64,000 bases of DNA from Folioceros fuciformis (lineage: Eukaryota; Anthocerotophyta; Anthocerotopsida; Anthocerotales), in assembly GCA_049999805.1 (NCBI GenBank), contig JBNGIO010006060.1, positions 42,069-106,068 on the forward strand, given 5' to 3'. Each line of letters begins with the position of its first letter. Position 1 is the first letter of the stretch. This document shows, one piece after another, positions 47,585-58,884 of the stretch. Position numbers and translations under genes: made by a program. The notes below the pieces were generated by a model that saw only the letters and a list, made by a program, of their open reading frames with translations, did no database searches and was not told where the DNA came from.

Positions 47585-50110
47585 TCCAGATGGTGAAATG
47601 TGTGGTACCGAGGTGTCGTCTGCAGGTGCTGCAAGGCCTGTGGTGGATGTGCTCTTGGCTAAAATGGCTGATACTGACGACCTGGACGAGGAAGGTGGGG
47701 GTTTAACTCATAAGACAGTACTGAGTGCTGGAGGTGCCACTGTTGCTGGTAAGCTCTTACCTTGTCTTCTCATCAAGAAAGATGAAGAGACAAACCCTGG
47801 ATTTGGTATGTCAAATTGCAGAGAGGCTTGCCACTCATTTTGCAACTAGGCACTAGAGACAGCGATGTGTACTCCAGCCGCCCTCATTCATGTCCTACTA
47901 TTTGCCGCACGTTATATCCCCATTAGTATTGCTGAAGTCGAGAATCCGAAAACGTGGAATTTCGTGACCATCTTCGCTGGTGCATGTCGTTCCCCATGGG
48001 ATACGTTTGCCCTCTGACTGCAGTTACCACAGTTCTGTCCTGTATTTTCTTTATTGGACTTCATTAGATGAACTGGCTTCGGGAATCTGGGTAATGTCTG
48101 GGCAGTGACAAAGCAAGAGGTCAACGGTTTCGGTTTACTTGCTTTTTCCCAGTCTGACCTGTTCCTCCTTTCTGCCAGATTTGTAGAGCAAGCGGTGTGC
48201 TAGATGTAATCCAGTGTCTCAGATGTCATTCCTTGACTGTCAGAAATCTGTGGGAATGGCTCACGACAATAGCTGAGTGATCCAAGATGGGAAGTCACTT
48301 GATCTAACGCTTGCTCTAGAGCAGGCAATATGTGGTGAGGAGACTCGTGGTTCAAGCCACAAAGTCCAATTTGATGGAACGAGCTCAGGGTCATTTAGAC
48401 CTGGAGAAAGCCGTTGGCATTATGTGATGGATGTGCCTTTGTCACATGGTTATACATAGAGTGATTTGCAGACAGAGGGAGCGGTGGGGAGGGGGGATGA
48501 TCCTCCATCATTTGGAGCTGGTGCTGGAGTGCCTTGGCTGGCTGACAATGGCGAAGCAATGGCAGCCGCAGAGGAAAGTGCTGCACTAAGATTGCACCTT
48601 GATATCCCTTCCTCTACCATCCAAAGCTTTAGTGGGGCGGCAATTTTCAGATGCCTCACCCTCTGGAGCCTTAAGTACCTTGCGGGTTTTTCGTGGAGGA
48701 AAATCAACAAATTGACATCTCATTCACTGGTCAAAATGCGTTGGAGAGCGTGTGTTGTTCTTTCGGCAGCTGTGGAATTTGGCTGTGCAATGTCAGCAGC
48801 ATCTCTGCATTGGATCTCAACTCAGAAAGCAGTCTGGAAAATGCTGTCATGTTAATGAATGCCGTGATTTCTTTGAATGTTATTACTCTTATGTTGTTGT
48901 TGTGAATTCTGTTCTTCTAACAAGGGAGGCATTTGCCCACGCGGGAACACATCGCAGGCCAGCTGGGTAATCTGCAAGTTGCAGCTGGGACTCGGCAAAT
49001 GGAGGCAATTTGGGCTGTGGCTGAACAGAGTCCAAGGCCTTGCAGCCGGTCGCCGGCTCTCCAGCTTTCGGTAGATGCAGCAGATTTAGCAGGAATCAGT
49101 GTACCTCTATTGCTGGTTAAAATGCTCGGCACTTGGTTAGTGTGGTGTCTTGGAGAAAGGGGAAGAAAACGGCTGATCGAGCGAAGATTGAGAAGAGACA
49201 CGAGGAAAGATTGCTGCCCTGGTAAAACGGTTGCTCACGCAGAGTCAAAATAATGTTGTTAAATTCATCTTTACAGCAGTGTCCTGCTTCTCAGAGTCTG
49301 CAGTCGGTGTGCCTATGGGTTGCAGAAGAAGCTGTTATCCTCCTTGGCAGACATGAGTTTTACAGAGGCAGTACGATGCGAGGTGATGTTCAGAGGCTGT
49401 TGGATGGTTGTCGAAGGTGGTACCGGATGGTCCCGGAAATTATCTCCATACAAATGTCTGCTGGTGGCAGATCCACTTGATCTATTGGAGAACGCATTAG
49501 TGAATGAGCATCTGGTCAATGTTGGACTCGTAATTGGCCCACGGTTGCTGTCACTGAAGTTCATTCCCTAGTGCATTTCGTGCTTGATTGCCTTCGTCTC
49601 AACCAGGTTGGTCATGGCTATTTTTCTCAGTATTGTTCGTGATACAATTTCAGTATTGTATCCAATTTCAGTGGTATTGGTTCAAGGAGCTCTCGAACTC
49701 GACAGATCCCAACATTCGTCGACATAGATACTTTTATTGCACACATATCGTCCCTTTATAGACCTCTCTAGAGCGAGGTCTGCGGCGTGAGATCACCAAT
49801 CTTTTGGATTGGTTAGCGATTGCACGCTCGTGCTTTGCAGGTGAAAAGAGTCTTGCAGATATCTCATGTATAGGCGGCTGGTTGTGCCATCAAATGATAA
49901 TCGAGCTGTAGTATCTGCAGAGATATTCGTCGCCGATGGTGGGCTGGAAATGCTTCGCACCTTGTCGCAGTGCGAAGCAGGGATTGGAGAACTTGGTGTA
50001 CAGGAGGAGCTCATGTTGCAGGAGATCGCGTAGACGTATCTGAGCAACATACAGGTGGGAGAAATCTTTGGAGAGCAAGATGTGAGGGATCAACATCATC
50101 TAGTAGTGGT
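47585..50110 (+). pseudogene. Degraded multi-exon gene fragments, unrecognised
   Basis: Several plus-strand pieces have protein-like composition and intron-like borders. These include an acidic start MADTDDLDEEGGG (47664), EGAVGRGDDPPSFGAGAG (48474), ISFTGQNALESVCCSFGSCG (48717), and a stretch near 49895-50035 reading SNDNRAVVSAEIFVADGGLE then LRTLSQCEAGIGELG. They do not join into one frame, and stops intervene. I do not recognise the family. It could be a decayed gene or a poorly modelled real one. Confidence 0.35.
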
Positions 50111-50164
50111 CAGTGTCTGACGGCACTGGTGATTCTGTACGGGGCGCCGCATGTCCTCAAAGTT

Positions 50165-50450
50165 TGCTTCATGCGACCGAAGCACTGGCTGTGTACACAG
50201 CAGGAGACCCAGCTCGCAAGGCAGTGGCAACGACTGGCATGGAATCGAGTTGAGCTGCGTGGCCGAGCATTTCCAAGGCCGTCAAGGATCCTCTCACTGG
50301 CTCACTTATTCATTTGGCAGCCATAGAAACCAACTGGGCCCCAGTGTCCGGGCTGTGGCCTTCAGTGCTGTTGTTCAAATAGCTTCTGCTCCTAGCCTCG
50401 TGAGCGATTTGCCTCCTCTTGCTCGTTGGATCAGAGGACTCTCCTAGTTA
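50165..50450 (+). pseudogene. Partial TTC1-like gene copy
   Basis: The segment 50170-50250 resembles 45770-45850 (gcgaccaaggcact... / gcgaccgaagcact...). The segment 50261-50310 resembles the last exon (caaggccgtcaaggatcctctcactggctc against caaggccgtcaaggaccctgttacgggctc). The TPR exons between them are missing. The downstream DNA (50600-50800) also resembles 47220-47390. So an ancestral TTC1-U2AF65 junction was duplicated and one copy decayed. Confidence 0.65.
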
Positions 50451-50808
50451 GCTATGCCTTTGGGTGAGAGGGTTATTGCTAGCAGATGTGGGAAGACTCC
50501 TGTATTGAGCCAAGCAAGCAAATCTTCACCGGCCAGCTACCTGGCATCCTGGTGCCCAATGTTTTGAGACAAACCCACAGACAGTGATTGCCGTAACGGA
50601 AAGCGCTCATGGCCGGCGTATTAGGGAGTCAGTAGAAACTGTTTGGTCGTAACTCGTTCATATCATCAGTGTGAAAGAGCGGGAAGGACATGTCAGCAGA
50701 GGAGTCGCGCACTGCGGTCTGGAAAAATCCGAGGGAAGTTCCCTCGTGAAACTTCGAATACTTTTCAATGCCTTAACGCTCACATTTGAGATAGCCAATC
50801 ACGGGGTA

Positions 50809-53800
50809 TTATCCACCAAAATCGCCATGTGTGAATTTGTCCTCCGCATAATAAGAGGCAATGACGCTATTGCCACCAAACTTCCGACCATGTAAGCCGG
50901 CCTTGGCCTTAGCAGCCCCTTGAGGGTCGACGTATTCCACGAACACCTGCAGCAAACAACTTATGAGAAAACGTTCCACCCGCAGGCTCTTGAGACACAG
51001 GAATCCACTAATACTCACCATTCCCACGCCGGGAACCTCCTCGCCAGAATCGTTGGGTCTAGGTATTACCAAGTTCGTTATTGTTCCTGACCACGTCCAA
51101 AAATTAAATTTGAGAAAACAAAATTCCAAGCATTCAGACACGACAGCCTGTCAAATCGAGTATGCTTTACCGTATTTCCCACATTCGTCCTTCATATCCT
51201 CGACTATTTCGTCATACTCACTGTCGTCCCTTAATTCATCCGCTGACACAACCTTGTGACGTGCCAATCCACGTTTGTGAAAAGTCAGATCCAGAAACAC
51301 GTGGCAAATGTCAACACACCGATCACCGCACAGACATGCCAGCACATACATACTGCAATGTTAGCATGGGCGTACCTGAGATAGACAGACAACTCTGGTT
51401 GGCACCTCGTTTGTGGTCAACAAGGTCATTCCCGAGATCATGCCTGGCATCATCCCTCCAGGCAAACCTGACATCGTCCCTGGTCCAAGACTCACAGCAT
51501 TTGCACCACTTGCTTGAAGGGCAAGCTTCTGGAGAGGTCACACGCACTGTCGCAATTAATACTTAACTCAAGCGCAACACTCAACCAGTATTAAACAGTA
51601 AATCAGCCGATACCTGCAAGGCAATTTGCTGTTGTGCTTGAACAAGAACATTTGTTTGATCAGGCTTTGGTTGACCACTGCAAGCACAAGAAATGAAAAC
51701 TTCCCATGTCAGGAGTTGGATATCATTTTAGTTATTGTCTCGTCAGAAGAACTATGCGTGCCGACCTGGCAGTTGCCCGCCTCACAGTCAGCGTCTTGTC
51801 ACCCATCTTCATGCCATTGAGGGCTGCACAAGCGATATCGGCAACAGAGAGGTCCTGCCAGCCACATGCAGAGTTAAAAAAATGCTGCCGTGCCACTTTG
51901 TGAGCCCAACAAGACTGTGACCAAAATGCCGGACCTGATACACGCAAAAGCCGTATCCCTTTGAGTTACCAGTGTCCCGGTCCTTCACAAGGTCAAAGGC
52001 ACGTAGTGGCCTGTGCACCAACCACATTCAACCAGCTGAGACCGCTGTCATACAGACACCTGCTACAAGTGGAATAAAGTGGGCCCCCTACTGCAACTGG
52101 TCTAGACAAATACCCAAATGCGGAAAGGAGATCCATGATTTGCTCTTCACTTAGGTAGTATGGTAAACCCCCTACAAATATTCGATCGGGGCCATCTGCT
52201 CCTCCAGAAGCCCTGATAATAGACCGTTAAAACGGTGAGGACCTGGAAAACGCAAACAGTCGGTACATAACTGAGACCCAAACATGGTTACTCACCCTGG
52301 AGTTAGCCCAACAGCAGCAAGATTTAAATTGGGGCTTGGCTGGCTGGGTCCTAGAGTGGCTGCCATGGATGGATTGTAGTCACTTGGTCTCCTGACACGC
52401 ACTGATACTCCCTGAAAGATTCCAGCTATATGAACATGGGCCTGAGCAAAATGCATATTTCAACCCTTTTACACAGAGAATCACCTCATAGATGATACCA
52501 TCAAGAGCCATGGCATTGCTAGCCTCTTCCACAGTCCGCATCTCTACAAATGCAAACCTCTTTTCCTGATTGATGTATACGTTGACAACAGCATCGCCTG
52601 CAGTGGTCAATTTCCTTCTTTATATTCATAGTGAACAATAGTTACCCATGACAAACTTTAGCGCATCAAGAGCGAGATATCTAACAAGAAATTCCTTTTA
52701 GTACCTGGCCCAGCAGTGTTACCTCCAACAGCAGCCATTATCTGGCTAAAGAATGTCGCAACACTCTGTTAAAAAAACCGGCCCAGTCTGAGTGAGCTCG
52801 GCAAGTGGGTTGTGTTTAGAAAGCCAAAAACTGCCCAAGAACAGAAAAGGAGAAAATACGGAAAACACATAAATAGATAAGAAGTGCCTTCATAAGTAAG
52901 AACTTGTCCAAACAGAACCAAAGATTTCACCTGCTCATTTGCCATAGGAGGGAGCCCTCCGACATAAACCCTACGAGCATGTCTTGTTGCCTGCAATTCA
53001 ACGAAATTTCAAGGTTGCAGAAAATTCTGTGAGAACAGAGCAAGCACGTAGTGCAACCACAGCAAAATCGGGAGAGCTGGAACTTTGGTCACGGTCCATA
53101 GAATCTATGCTTAATCTTAGAGAATAAAAGAAGGTTTGTTCACAGCATACCTGTGTTCCACCAGCAAATGGGAACATCGATGTGAAAACACCAGAAAGAG
53201 TCTGTCCCATCCCAGTTATCTGACCTGCAAAATTAACAAAGCCGGTAAGTTTCATGAGTGCAACCCAGTGGAAGATCAAACCAACCGATCTGTCTCAAAA
53301 TCCACACAACCTTGCTGTTCATAGGAACGTGCAGTACTCCTCAAAAACTGAAACCAGACAGGAGGAGACATAACTCTTCTGTCTTTCAATTTGCTTACCT
53401 AAGGGAGATAAACCAGTCCCTGCACCTGCAGCTGCTGATGATAGCACCCCTGTTTGTGAGTTGAGTAGTGCACCTATTCTCATGCATGGTCAGCCACTGT
53501 CTGTGGTAGAAGCCCTCTTGCTGCACTAACAGGTTCCTGGGAAGCCCTAAAAATGGACGCAGCATCCAACAGTGGATGCCCTATATATACAATACACCAC
53601 TTGATGCAGTTCGGAAAGCAAAATTCCTCCTGATTGGAAAAGAATGGGTGACAGTGGCCATAGAAGATAAATAGAGGTGTTCATTCGATGCACTAAAGAG
53701 GCAGCACCAAACTCTTCTCCATTTGCAAATAGCCTTCCAGGAAATGTTGTTGAGAGGAACAAAGGGCTACCAGGTTCGTGATGCCATCCGCAACGTGGAG

Positions 53801-55318
53801 CAAGCAAACAAGGAAACAACAAACACGAACCACCCAAAGACGACAAGAACCAGCAAACAATACCCCTCAGTGTCCGCTCATGATAATTGAAATGCTCAAT
53901 AGATAGACAAACGACTCTACTCCAAGTATAGAAAATCAAGTACAGAAGCAGCTGTAGTGTGGCATAACTTCGACGTTTAGAGCACAACACATCTTACATC
54001 CTAACAGCCTAGATTAATTTCACATCCAAATGTGCTTACAAGATGCTGGTATCTATGTGCCGCTTGCCATCAGTGAAAACAATCATGTGACTCTGCCTAT
54101 TGACTCAGTAAAACAGGTTTCAGGTAGTAGCACACCTGTCATAGCAGCAGCTGTGACTACAGTAGCACCAGGTGGCGCCATGTCAAACCCACTAGTTCGC
54201 TTGCTGTAAAAGAAAATCCCTGGTCAGAGTTAGCAATAGGAGACCAGGAGGAACTGTCTGCGTGACTTGTAGAACTCCCTACTCACGATTAATACCTTTT
54301 TCGATCTCTTGAGCCTGATCTAGAATTTGAACGCCTATCTCGAGATCGACCACGTGAACGAGATCGAGACCGATGTCTGTGTCTACGTTCTCTATCACGG
54401 TCATGGTCATGTCGCCTGCAGTAATGAAGCAGTCAGCCGATAAGAGACCAAGGAACAGCAGATAACCAAGTTGAATGTTCACCAGAGTGTTACTCCTCAC
54501 AACCCCACAAACTCCAAACGCTGCGATATACAGTGAGGCAAAATGGACAAAGGACATGCCCTGAGCAGAAGCCAAAAGTGCGACACACATGGAAGAATGG
54601 CCCCAGACTTCAGAAGCGAAGACAAAACAATGACCAAGGCGAAAGAAAATGAACTGACCTATCTCGATCGCTCCTGTCTGCCCTGTCTCCTCTATCTCCT
54701 CTGTCACCATCGTCCCGTATACGGCGTTCCCTTTCAAATCTGTCTCGATCCCGATCCCGGTCCCGATCACGGTCATCCCTTCTGCGGCTGTCTCTGTATC
54801 TGCCGCCATCCTCTCTCATCTTCTCGGACCTCCTTTCATCCTCGCGGGAAGGCCGCTGAAAACACAGTCAGTGACAGAGAAGCTGGCTCAGGAGGCCGGA
54901 AAAAGCGGTGGAGCCCAACTGGAAGCAGAAGGAAAAGGGACCTCTACACACACATGTCGGCCAGCAGCAAGACGAGATAATACCAAATTTGCGAATGAAT
55001 GAACCTAGAATGCCCTGCCTGCGGACGCGTCCGTTACAGAAGCATTTGAGAAAGAGCTTGAGCTGCATGGCTTTTTCGAAAACGAGAACAACCCGTCGGC
55101 GGATCCTGGAGTGCCCGTCAAGAGCGCACGCGCATGCCCCAATTATCACGACGAGCTCCCTCTCACCTCGGCACAGCAGAAGGTGTTAACCTGGCTGGCT
55201 GGGGTCCTCTTACCGTAACTTGTTTTTGGAATGGCGCAGCAGCAGCTGTCTCGGGTGGCCCCCTGTCTTCTTCAATTAACCCAGCGCCTGAGGCCTTCCT
55301 GGACATCTCTCCCTCCAT
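50809..55318 (-). CDS. U2AF65: U2 snRNP auxiliary factor large subunit (U2AF65)
   Basis: Eighteen exons join in frame: 55318-55214, 54855-54659, 54415-54296, 54203-54136, 53473-53399, 53224-53151, 52990-52931, 52765-52705, 52597-52485, 52411-52296, 52212-52114, 52010-51935, 51854-51766, 51677-51614, 51528-51376, 51252-51171, 51086-51019 and 50946-50809. They give 585 aa, a normal plant length. An Arg/Asp- then Arg/Ser-rich N-terminus (RS domain) is followed by SGFDMAPPG. RRM1 has RRVYVGGLPP and KRFAFVEM. RRM2 has DRIFVGGLPYYLSEEQ and KGYGFCVY. A C-terminal U2AF-homology motif ends RKFGGNSVIASYYAEDKF. It binds the polypyrimidine tract at 3' splice sites in the nucleus. The first exon is placed by frame and donor site only, so it is the least certain. 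The gene converges with TTC1. Confidence 0.9.
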
Positions 55319-55375
55319 TTCTACGGGAAGGCCACAAGGGCCTGAGACGTCGCTTGGCCGGCGCCGCACCCCTTC

Positions 55376-55440
55376 CTTCTTTCCTTCCTTCCTTCCTTCC
55401 TTCCTTCCTGCCGTCCTTCCTTCCTCCCTTCTTCCTTCTT
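55376..55440. repeat. (TTCC)n microsatellite
   Basis: Tetranucleotide run directly upstream of the first coding exon of U2AF65, a (GGAA)n purine tract on the gene's sense strand. It probably lies in the leader or promoter. Confidence 0.9.
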
Positions 55441-57152
55441 GACAGCTTGTGAAGCGCGTGCAGGCAGCAGCATGAGAGGTCTCCTAAGCGCAGGGGGAAA
55501 TTGTTGCCATTCTGTTGGAAACGATTACATATGAATGTACCTACATATTTGAACTGCTATTCCGACTAAAGGCCTTCCTTACATACAGTACTCCCGCGAC
55601 CAAAAATCCGCCAGTGCTCCCGGTGTTGAGAGTAGGTAGTTTCTAGTGGTTTGTGCAATGTCGCCAGGTATCGCTTGGACCATTCGGGAACGAAGCAGCG
55701 CGTGCCGTGGAACAGGCTAGTCTACACGTTGGAACGAGCTGGATTCAAGCCATGCTCCGTCGCTTGCTGTGCGCACGGTGGAGGCAGGTATCCGTACCTT
55801 CCGTCTTCTCGAACGCAATGTCGTCCCTTGCGTTCTAGGGGTTTAGGACACGGATTCGATCCCCGCAAGGCAGCCATTGCCGTGGATGACGGATGCACAG
55901 TTCAGTGTTTGTGCTGAGGGAGATGCCTACCTACTCCCGTCATGAGGCAACGCAGCATCTCCAAGATCAGCATTCCCTGGACGATACTCTTCGCACCCTG
56001 GTCACCACAACGCCGATAGCCATCACTTGCAGAACGCACAGCTTCGAAGCCCCAAAAAAGCTTCGTAGTGTCTCATGTGAGTCCTGTTAGCCCGCCAGGG
56101 ACATTTGTACGATGACGAAGGGAGTGATTACGACAACATTATCCACCTTGCTTTCTGTTTTGTAAACGTAATCGTTAGGCTTGCTTCACCAGACTGGGAA
56201 TCGTTTTTCTATTCTGGCCACGGAATCGGTTGCTTGAAAACGTTGTAGATAACTTTCACTTAGTTTGGATATAAGTTTTTCCTTTAATCCTAATCGGATT
56301 ATGGTCAAAGCAGCCTATAACTTTTTTACTGCATATGTAAGCAAAATTAATAGACTTATAGTTTCACAGTTACTGTTACTACCAATTGGTCTTATGACAT
56401 GAATCCATTGCCCCTATGATAGGCTATTGAAATCAAGTAAGTTTGAGTTGCAAGAAAATCTCACAATTTGTTAGGTCGGGAAAGAGATTTTAATTAAATA
56501 AATCTCCGAGTGCACATTGGTCATTCAAACCTACCTACGTAGCAAAATGGACTTAGAGTTAATAGAACATCAAAGGGTGAGTAATGGGTCTAAGGCTACG
56601 GACTTCGAGGCCTGGAGTGGCCTGACAAAAGCTCAAGGAGCGCAGCTTTGGTATCTCTTTTCCCGTGAGCGGAGCGCCCCTTTCGGATTGGCGCAGCGTG
56701 GAGGCCTGTTCTCTCGGCGTGCTCGGTCCCTTTAGATTGGTGTCTTCTCTGATAGATCTGGCTGCTGTTTCGGAGGAGCTTCTGGAGTTGTGGTGGTCGG
56801 TGTCGCGGGGCCTAGTGCAAGTGGACAGCAAGGGGTCTTGCGATCTCACTCTGTTTAGGAGGTATGATGTGTGGTTTTCACCTGAAGATGGATCTCAGAT
56901 ACCTTTTGGAGGATGTTGTGCTTTTGAGTCGGCACTGTCACCTGATCCAGCTGGATCTACGGTGCCGCCTCGAGGTTGATTCTTGGAGTGGGTGGGTGGA
57001 TCTCCTGACCATCTGTGCAGATTCACCTTCACCTGTGGCTTGGTTTTGAATGACTTGTTGCTGACTTGTGACGGAAGGTGGAGCGGGTTTCGGAGTAACA
57101 ATGTCGTGGTGCCACGGTTGCAGAAGTTCCTTGCTTGTCCCTTTCCTTCACC
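55441..57152. other. Intergenic region between U2AF65 and UER1 (divergent)
   Basis: Holds the promoters of both divergent genes. Short frames such as 55651-55917 and 56559-56849 show no family signature. The piece 56150-56520 is AT-rich. The stretch 56520-57150 is probably the UER1 leader, but no splice or TATA signals were assigned. Confidence 0.4.
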
Positions 57153-58261
57153 ATGGTGGCATCTCAGAACGGTCACGCCACCGAGTTGAAGTTTCTCATC
57201 TATGGTCGGACTGGTTGGATTGGGGGCCTGCTAGGGAAGTTGTGCGATCAGCAGAAAATAGCCTACGAGTATGGAAAGGGTAGGCTGGAGAACAGATCTC
57301 AGATCGAAGAGGACATTAAGAATGTGTCGCCGACGCATGTGTTCAATGCAGCGGGGGTAACAGGTCGCCCGAACGTAGACTGGTGCGAGAGTCACAAGGT
57401 GGAGACCATCAGGGCCAATGTGGTTGGGACGCTGACCCTCGCTGATGTGTGCCGGGAGAATAGGCTTCTTCTCATCAACTATGCAACAGGGTGCATTTTC
57501 GAGTATGATGCTGCCCATTTGGAAGGCAGTGGCATTGGCTTCAAGGAGGAGGACAAGCCTAATTTCACTGGATCTTTTTATTCCAAGACCAAAGCAATGG
57601 TGAGCAAGAAAATGCCATATGTGTCTGTCGTCACGTTTCTTTCCTTTTGACTGCTGTGGCCAGTGCCAGCCTTTGAATTCAGCGAACACAGTTACAATGG
57701 CAGGGCAATGCTTGTTCACTTCGTACCGGATTCATCGATCGGTCTTCGTTGCTCTCTGACCTAGTTACTGTTCTGACGTGATACTCTAATCCGGTTTTGC
57801 GCGTGCAGGTCGAGGAGTTGTTGAAAGAGTTTGACAACGTTTGCACATTGCGTGTGCGGATGCCCATTACTGGGGATCTGACCAATGCTCGCAACTTTGT
57901 GACCAAAATTTCCCGCTATGAGAAGGTTGTGAACATCCCCAACTCAATGACCATCCTGGATGAGCTGCTGCCAATCTCCATCGAAATGGCCAAACGCAAT
58001 CTAACTGGCATCTGGAATTTTACCAATCCTGGCGTCATCAGCCATAACGAAGTCTTGGAGCTGTACAGGGACTATATCGACTCCAGCTTCACTTGGAAGA
58101 ATTTCAGCCTTGAGGAGCAGGCCAAAGTCATTGTTGCTCCCCGCAGCAACAACGAGTTGGATGCGTCCAAATTGAAGAACGAATTTCCGGACTTGCTTTC
58201 TATTAAGGAGTCTTTGATCAAGTATGTGTTCGAACCGAACAAGAAGACCCTGACTGCTTGA
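57153..58261 (+). CDS. UER1: Bifunctional dTDP/UDP-4-keto-6-deoxy-glucose 3,5-epimerase/4-reductase (rhamnose synthesis)
   Basis: Two exons, 57153-57599 and 57809-58261 (GT-AG, phase 0), give 299 aa, the size of plant UER1/NRS-ER. Near the N-terminus FLIYGRTGWIGGLLG is the Rossmann GxxGxxG nucleotide-binding loop. NAAGVTGRPNVDWCE, INYATGCIFEYD and FYSKTKAMVE (YxxxK catalytic pair) follow. The second exon has LRVRMPITGDL and IWNFTNPGVISHNEVLELY. The enzyme converts the 4-keto-6-deoxy-glucose nucleotide made by RHM/dehydratase into UDP- or dTDP-L-rhamnose, using NADPH, in the cytosol. Rhamnose feeds pectin and glycoside synthesis. The ATG is the first in frame, with a purine at -3 (acc before ATG). 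No defects are seen. Confidence 0.95.
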
Positions 58262-58884
58262 GTTTCATCTGAAAAGTCCCATCAGGGCTTGGGGCCAGAA
58301 TAAGCAGGTTGGACAGAGACAACGGTAAGGAGCACTGCCCTTGCAAAGGGAGGTCTGGAAAACTCTTGAGGTGCCTACTACTTCTACCCACCGAGGATGT
58401 TACGCAAGGTATATAGAAAGGGACAGGTGTCAGTTGGAGTGACCCTTGGTTTTGCTCGCAGAACTACGCACTTACTGGCTAGCAGGGGCTGTTCGTTACT
58501 AGCCGCACGACGTCGAGCCATCTGATGGTTCGGAATATTTATTAACCATTGAAAAGCTAGGTTGGCAATTTTTCTGTATACACATACTGTGCAATGCCAG
58601 GTTTGTGGGGCCTTGTGCTACCCAGTGTGTGGTCTTGACGGGCTCGTTCCAGAGAATCCGTGGCTTACGCTCTCGTCAGTAAACCCACAAAAGCCTAGAC
58701 ACGTTGTATGGTATGGACCTGAGATCCTATGTACCCCTCAACGACGGACCCTTGAGCTATTTCCTATGTGGAAATTTGTAGAAAACTTTGTAAGAGTCTC
58801 TAAGCCCAAAATAATAAAGTGAAATTTCGAAAAGTGCCAGATGTTGATGGTGTCAATGAGGACTGACTGATGGAGGCGAGTGAG

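Noticed and set aside
55040-55182. Plus-strand exon-like frame with ELELHGFFENENN and matching AG/GT borders
   Set aside because: It lies wholly inside intron 1 of U2AF65 on the opposite strand. No adjoining plus-strand exon was found and the family is unknown. It could be a relic, but a single piece is not enough to call.
55840-55880. tRNA T-arm-like ggattcgatcc
   Set aside because: The flanking five-base stems do not pair, and no A/B-box or acceptor stem is found upstream.
57231-57719. 162-codon minus-strand open frame
   Set aside because: Antisense to exon 1 of UER1, whose plus-strand product has clear Rossmann and YxxxK motifs.
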